Part shown: in pieces, positions 62,201 to 64,000 of the stretch
Numbering within the stretch: position 1 is the stretch's first letter
How the letters are laid out: each line of letters starts with the position of its first letter
Assembly (NCBI GenBank): GCA_019055375.1
Contig: JAHQIW010001453.1
Coordinates: 62,001 to 126,000, forward strand
Source of the DNA: Parelaphostrongylus tenuis
Taxonomy: Eukaryota > Nematoda > Chromadorea > Rhabditida > Metastrongylidae
Direction of reading: 5' to 3'
DNA: 64,000 nucleotides
Notes under the pieces: model-generated
What the model was told of the DNA's origin: nothing
Seen by the model: the letters and a program-made list of their open reading frames with translations, nothing else
Databases searched by the model: none
Position numbers and translations under genes: made by a program

Positions 62201-63742
62201 TCTGTGTCACAGTGGGTTTGGGTCCTCCCAAAGGGTTGAAAGGCTTCTTGATGCGTAGTAGCAGCGACAATAAGCTTAAGTTTCAAGTTCGGCACACATT
62301 ATCGCGCGTACTTTCGATTATTATTCAAGAAATTTTTCTCTCCAGTATCAGAAGTAGAAGAAACCCTATCCTACCGTTCAGTGGACTTAGGCTTTTATTT
62401 TCAATTCATACTACAGAACAATAATTACAAAAAAAATTACAAATTGCAGAACAAGAGCGCATGTGGGCGCAGTGGTCAGAGGTGCCCTGCGTCGCACACG
62501 AGGTCACTGGTTCGATCTCGCGCTCATGGCTCACCAAGCATCCATCCCTCCGGGGTCGGTAAATTGGTACCAGGACAGGTCTCAGACTTGTCTGGGAGGA
62601 TAAGCAGCACTGACTCGGTTCAGCGGGAGGCCTCTGCGAGTCATTGTAAAGGCCAGATGTGCATTCAATCACCTCAAAACGAAGTTAAAAAAAAATTGAA
62701 GTCGAATGCATGGCGCATCCCTCAGGGATTGATCAACGCCGAGAGCTTTATCCTTTATCCTTTTACTACAGAACAAACGCCCTCTACTAAGCCTAAATAC
62801 AAGTGGGCAGCGCCTACACTGCGAAATGTAATCTTCTCGTGCTTCCAGCGCTTCACGACGACCTTTTTCTAATCCGTAACTTGCTTTAGAATCATCTTAT
62901 TTATGTTATCAGCTAACTACTGTAGTTCTGTTAATAGACCATCCACAAGATTAAGTCGACCCGGTACTTTGTTGCAAATGTTGCAAAATCCATGCCGCTA
63001 TTCACTCACCCACACCGAGCAAAAACTGCGCCCAACACGTAAAACTTAACCTTATTTTCGCTCGCTACAGCGCATCAAAAAAGCCTCTTTGCAAGAAACA
63101 CTCACTGTATCAAAGCTCGTCGAGAATATAGGCTATCGAAAGATTACTACACGTCTGAGGAAAAGGCAAAAAAGAAAGGCCTTCGTCCCCAAATGGTTGA
63201 AAAGATGTTTCTCGACAACGGAATTCTATCAACCTACTTTGTGACAATACATCTTTTGATGCTACAAAGACAGGACAGATACAAATTGGAAGATAAAGGA
63301 TAAAGGATAAAGCTCTCGGCGTTGATCAATCCCTGAGGGATGCGCCATGCATTCGACTTCAATTTTTGACTTCATTTGAGGTGACTGAAAGCATATCTGG
63401 CCTTTACAATGACTCGCGGAGGCCTCCCGCTGAACCGAGTCAGTGCTGCTTATCCTCCCAGACAAGTCTGCAGACCAGTCTGGTACCAATTAACCGATCC
63501 CGGATGGATGGATGGCTTGGTGAGCCATGAGCGCGAGATCGAAGCATCAGACCTCGTGTGCGACGCAGGGCACCTCTAACCACTGCGCGCCACATGCGCA
63601 ATTGGAAGATATAGAATATAAATAATATAAAGTATAGAATTAAAATTCAACACTTTTACCTGGCGAAAATCTTGAACCGTGGCGCATAAGCGATACACGC
63701 ACCACACCAACTTGAGTAAAACTCAACAAAGTGCGCGACTTC
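44239..63742 (-). CDS. Quiescin sulfhydryl oxidase (QSOX), 5' incomplete, with two apparent frameshifts
   Basis: FAD enzyme that makes disulfides in secretory proteins and passes electrons to oxygen. Exons in transcript order: 63660-63742, 60797-60908, 59963-60121, 59784-59877, 53926-54079, 50374-50458, 50209-50298, 49270-49344, 49096-49212, 46533-46674, 46286-46444, 46109-46215, 45898-46002, 44869-44958, 44469-44565, 44239-44387. Domains: Trx1 with WCGAC and FPTIK; Trx2 without CxxC; helical linker; Erv/ALR with CGGSKPNLRGYTCGLW, redox pair CAVC, FAD-contact WRVHNFVN, FPKRQFPP and distal CAQC; then a TM segment (TYLIWLSIIGFVIIIAYW) and a short basic cytoplasmic tail. Two exons hold one-base insertions (near 60076 and 53992). 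Exons 5 and 6 do not match in phase, so a small exon or a third indel remains there. The signal-peptide exon lies beyond 64000. Confidence 0.93.
45030..45830. repeat. Family G degenerate repeats in QSOX intron
   Basis: ACTAGTCATTGATAGCTCAAAG and CGTCGAAATTTGAGCTATCG are landmark pieces of the unit in both orientations. No exon is visible between 45.0 and 45.89 kb. Confidence 0.5.
46286..46674 (-). other. QSOX Erv/ALR core: two exons and a short intron
   Basis: Exon 46533-46674 carries CGGSKPNLRGYTCGLW and ends at AATA|GTGGGT. Exon 46286-46444 carries FLSCAVCAKNF, the redox-active CxxC next to FAD, and ends at TCGAG|GTATGC. The 88-base intron is one of the shortest in the window. Both junctions keep phase 1. 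Confidence 0.85.
46840..47075 (-). repeat. Family B SINE-like copy
   Basis: Minus head GATGACTGAGTGGTTAATGATG. Body landmarks ATGCTGATCGAGCACGTC and CCAGAATAGCCAGGCTGG on the plus strand. Confidence 0.65.
47175..47655 (-). pseudogene. Mariner transposase C-terminal relic
   Basis: Reads in two frames on the minus strand. 47359-47652 contains GALFQQDNAKPHTAKK and HPPCSSDAAPSD, the DNA-pairing loop and catalytic Asp region of mariner (D34D) transposases. 47178-47411 contains NLAERWQQVMDNDGLYFEE before a stop, the family's C-terminus. A frameshift separates them, and the N-terminal half is missing. It lies in the QSOX intron between 46674 and 49096. Confidence 0.88.
48560..49030. repeat. Family G degenerate repeats
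   Basis: GCATATTGAAATTTATGCTATC, CACAATCGAAAG and AAAACCTAGAGTCGCAATTT mark diverged units. It ends about 65 bases before QSOX exon 49096-49212. Confidence 0.5.
49405..49705. repeat. Family C-related element with tRNA-like ends
   Basis: GAGTGGTACGCAAAAACATTC at the left and inverted AATGTTTTGCAGTTCACAGTACTC at the right. The right tRNA-like end reads GGTGCAGTGGTAGCACGC ... GAGTTCAACTCC. The centre holds an imperfect inverted pair around AGTTGGTTGCTGGCAACT. Related centre at 54160-54310. Confidence 0.75.
49750..50162 (-). repeat. Family C element: two direct tRNA-like units
   Basis: Units near 49755-49870 and 50048-50158 share GTGCAAAAACG(C)TTGCGTCAG, GAACCCAGA and GGGAGCGTATGCTAACCATT. The spacer has GTCAACAGCCACCGCCGACGG. 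Same layout as 21565-21965. It ends about 45 bases from QSOX exon 50209-50298. Confidence 0.8.
50485..50743 (-). repeat. Family A SINE, young but internally deleted
   Basis: Target duplication CGTAATGCATA at 50485-50495 and 50733-50743. Head and tail are intact, but about 60 bases between the ATCCTTT tail and TTCAATCACCTC are missing compared with other copies. The insertion starts only about 27 bases upstream of the QSOX exon acceptor at 50458, in the same orientation as the gene. Confidence 0.9.
51055..51500 (+). repeat. tRNA-like unit followed by family B SINE-like copy
   Basis: 51063-51140 reads GTCGTGCAGTGGTTTGGCACG ... GGGGTTCAACTTTGCC and ends in a T-rich run like a pol III stop. A second head at 51268-51345, GAGGTAGCGCAGTGGCTTGTG ... 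CTGGTTCGATCAC, leads into the family B body (AAAATCCTCAAGCAGCAGCC). Confidence 0.7.
52660..52955 (-). repeat. Family A SINE, decayed
   Basis: AGCTCTTGGAGTTGATCAGTCC (tail side), TATATTTGGCCTCTACAATG, and CTCTAACCAGTGCACCACTTG (head side). Confidence 0.7.
52990..53228. repeat. Near-perfect palindromic MITE
   Basis: CAGTTGACTTCCGCGGACCC at the left is inverted at the right end as GGGTCCGCGGTAATCAACTG. The arms continue through CAGAGGAGGTGG / CCACCTCCCCTG to a short centre near 53105. Confidence 0.85.
53265..53615. repeat. Family D fold-back copy
   Basis: AGTCCGATACACGTGTTTCG and inverted CCGAAACACGTGTATCGGGC, followed by ATAACAGACCACATGCGTGG. Confidence 0.75.
53926..54079 (-). other. QSOX exon 5 with apparent +1 frameshift
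   Basis: The first 29 codons continue the upstream phase (IRIVLARPQHPEVMQTFAR) and then hit TAA. The rest of the exon is open one base over (LEPKNRLLLFKRGENG). Dropping one G of the GGG at 53992-53994 restores one frame of 51 codons. Donor and acceptor are good. Confidence 0.75.
54510..54718. repeat. MITE with TTAACCC end
   Basis: TTAACCCTTTTAGGATAGTG at the left; CATGGATCCACGGTCCCGAA at the right. Internal GCATCTC motifs repeat as in 42441-42757. Confidence 0.65.
54840..55960. repeat. Family G tandem-like array
   Basis: CTCGCTGAACAAAGC occurs at about 55076 and 55412, with an intermediate diverged unit, giving a period near 170 bases. Each unit carries a (A/G)ATCATTTGATAGCTTAAAT-like segment followed by GATTCCAATGATGTA-like sequence and a TTGTTTCTCA-like end. 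Confidence 0.65.
56628..56812 (+). repeat. Family A SINE, 5' truncated
   Basis: Begins at GGTACCAGACAGG, lacking the tRNA head, and is otherwise nearly identical to young copies. The tail is a T run rather than ATCCTTT. GTGCTTTA flanks both sides (about 56620 and 56820). Confidence 0.85.
57280..58200. repeat. Family G repeats with G-rich tract
   Basis: GTGTTAATAATCATCCGCAAGC, GATTTCAGCTTTCGATTGAT and a GGAGGGGCGAAGGAGGAAGGGG stretch near 57640. Same association as 10.1 and 35.3 kb. Confidence 0.5.
58340..58930. mobile_element. Mariner-derived fold-back with transposase N-terminus at both ends
   Basis: The ends CATAAGTTTTGGCACTAGAA and (inverted) CTGGTGCCAAAACTTATGG. From each end inward runs a diverged copy of the mariner N-terminal helix-turn-helix: MELSWKQIRLLPFHGWR on plus from 58480, and MELSLELIRLLLVHEWR on minus ending near 58770. 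The rest of the transposase is absent, so it is non-autonomous. Confidence 0.8.
59963..60121 (-). other. QSOX exon 3 with apparent +1 frameshift
   Basis: The preceding exon ends in phase 0 and reads FFKRRASNKNDGILY here. The following exon requires phase 2 and reads back to EGQKSELDQMVLDVASYIQ. The two frames join if one base near 60076 (C of TATCGAAGG, minus strand) is extra; the exon is 159 nt where 158 is needed. Splice sites are intact. Confidence 0.8.
60186..60724. repeat. piggyBac-type MITE with exact TTAA duplication
   Basis: Starts TTAACCCTTTCCG and ends CGGAAAGGGTTAA, a 13-base perfect inverted end including the TTAA target. The interior is family G-like and non-coding. It sits between QSOX exons 2 and 3. 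Confidence 0.8.
61208..61290. repeat. CT microsatellite
   Basis: Runs of TCTC broken by TTTCTC in QSOX intron 1. Confidence 0.95.
61844..62240. repeat. MITE with TTAA-like end
   Basis: TTAATCCTTTGACTTCCGAG plus GACCCAAACCCA at the left; inverted TGGGTTTGGGTCC ... AAAGGGTTGAA at the right. The right TTAA has mutated to TTGA. Confidence 0.65.
62410..62776 (+). repeat. Family A tRNA-derived SINE, young copy
   Basis: Target repeat ACTACAGAACAA at 62410-62421 and 62765-62776, with a short A-rich stretch between the left repeat and the head at about 62455. A/B boxes present. Small indels against the 28.6 kb copy (an extra G in GTGGGCGCAGTGG, an A-run before TTGAAGTCG). Confidence 0.9.
63284..63611 (-). 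repeat. Family A tRNA-derived SINE, young copy
   Basis: Exact target duplication AATTGGAAGATA at 63284-63295 and 63600-63611. Three ATCCTTT-type tail units (minus). It ends about 50 bases from QSOX exon 63660-63742. Confidence 0.92.
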
Positions 63743-64000
63743 CTAAAAACTGAGGTTCATTTCCGTTTAGATGGCACAGATTTTCAAGCCTATCTCCTAC
63801 GCTGGACAAGAAGTTTTCAAAAAAAGTGTTAGCAATCTTTCGAAAGCTTGAATCTCAAGCTGGCCTGTACGTGGCCCGTTTTTATGAATAGGCTCATTTA
63901 CAACGCTGCAAAATTTTGAATGAAATTATGTTTCACACGCGCCTATTTCTGGCCGAATTGAGCTTCATTCTCTAGACTACTGGTAATCATTCGATAGGGT
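63743..64000. other. Right edge: QSOX intron sequence, no exon seen
   Basis: Upstream of the first visible QSOX exon, with family G-like sequence (GTTAGCAATCTTTCGAAAGC). The signal-peptide exon must lie beyond the window. Confidence 0.6.

Noticed and set aside
62381..62872. 163-codon plus-strand frame
   Set aside because: Mostly translated family A SINE; the same peptide pieces recur at every copy.
1..64000. CRISPR arrays, prokaryotic operons, viral genes
   Set aside because: No regularly spaced short repeats, no operon-like gene packing, no capsid or polymerase reading frames. Genes are intron-rich and nuclear.

Overview
The window reads as nuclear DNA of a nematode, most likely a clade V/strongylid (hookworm-like) parasite. 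That placement is an inference from gene content, an SL-type acceptor in front of a start codon, and introns packed with mariner relics, tRNA-derived SINEs and fold-back elements. No species can be fixed from the sequence alone. Coding DNA is about 5% of the window, and most open frames are chance or lie in repeats.

Three or four real genes can be followed by exon phase. (1) Plus strand, 791-25937: a complete 14-exon ANL-superfamily acyl-CoA synthetase (4-coumarate-CoA-ligase-like) of 544 codons ending in the peroxisomal signal SKL. All 13 junctions keep frame; one intron uses a GC donor. (2) Minus strand, 29610-33606: a class I SAM-dependent methyltransferase, five exons, 5' end not found. 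(3) Minus strand, 28326-28521: an orphan terminal exon with a good poly(A) signal. (4) Minus strand, 44239-63742: a quiescin sulfhydryl oxidase (QSOX) gene in 16 recognised exons, running off the right edge at its 5' end. It encodes thioredoxin CGAC, a second thioredoxin fold, an Erv/ALR domain with CxxC pairs, and a C-terminal membrane anchor. Two QSOX exons carry apparent one-base insertions that splice phases on both sides expose.

The rest is repeats. Family A is a tRNA-derived SINE (A box, B box, ATCCTTT tail) with several copies in perfect 11-13 bp target duplications plus decayed copies. Family B is a second SINE-like family with a different tRNA-like head. Family C carries tRNA-like sequences within terminal repeats. 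Family D is a long fold-back with a CACGTG-containing arm. A further set of palindromes has TTAA plus CCCTTT-type ends, like piggyBac-type MITEs. Several mariner remnants include a cecropia-type copy and a fold-back with the transposase N-terminus at both ends. A ~170-190 bp degenerate repeat is scattered through introns and is tandem-like at 54.9-55.6 kb.

The genes are unrelated in pathway: peroxisomal acyl activation, SAM-dependent methylation and secretory-pathway disulfide formation. The synthetase converges on the minus-strand genes near 26-28 kb. No CRISPR array, rRNA, bacterial operon or intact autonomous transposon was seen.
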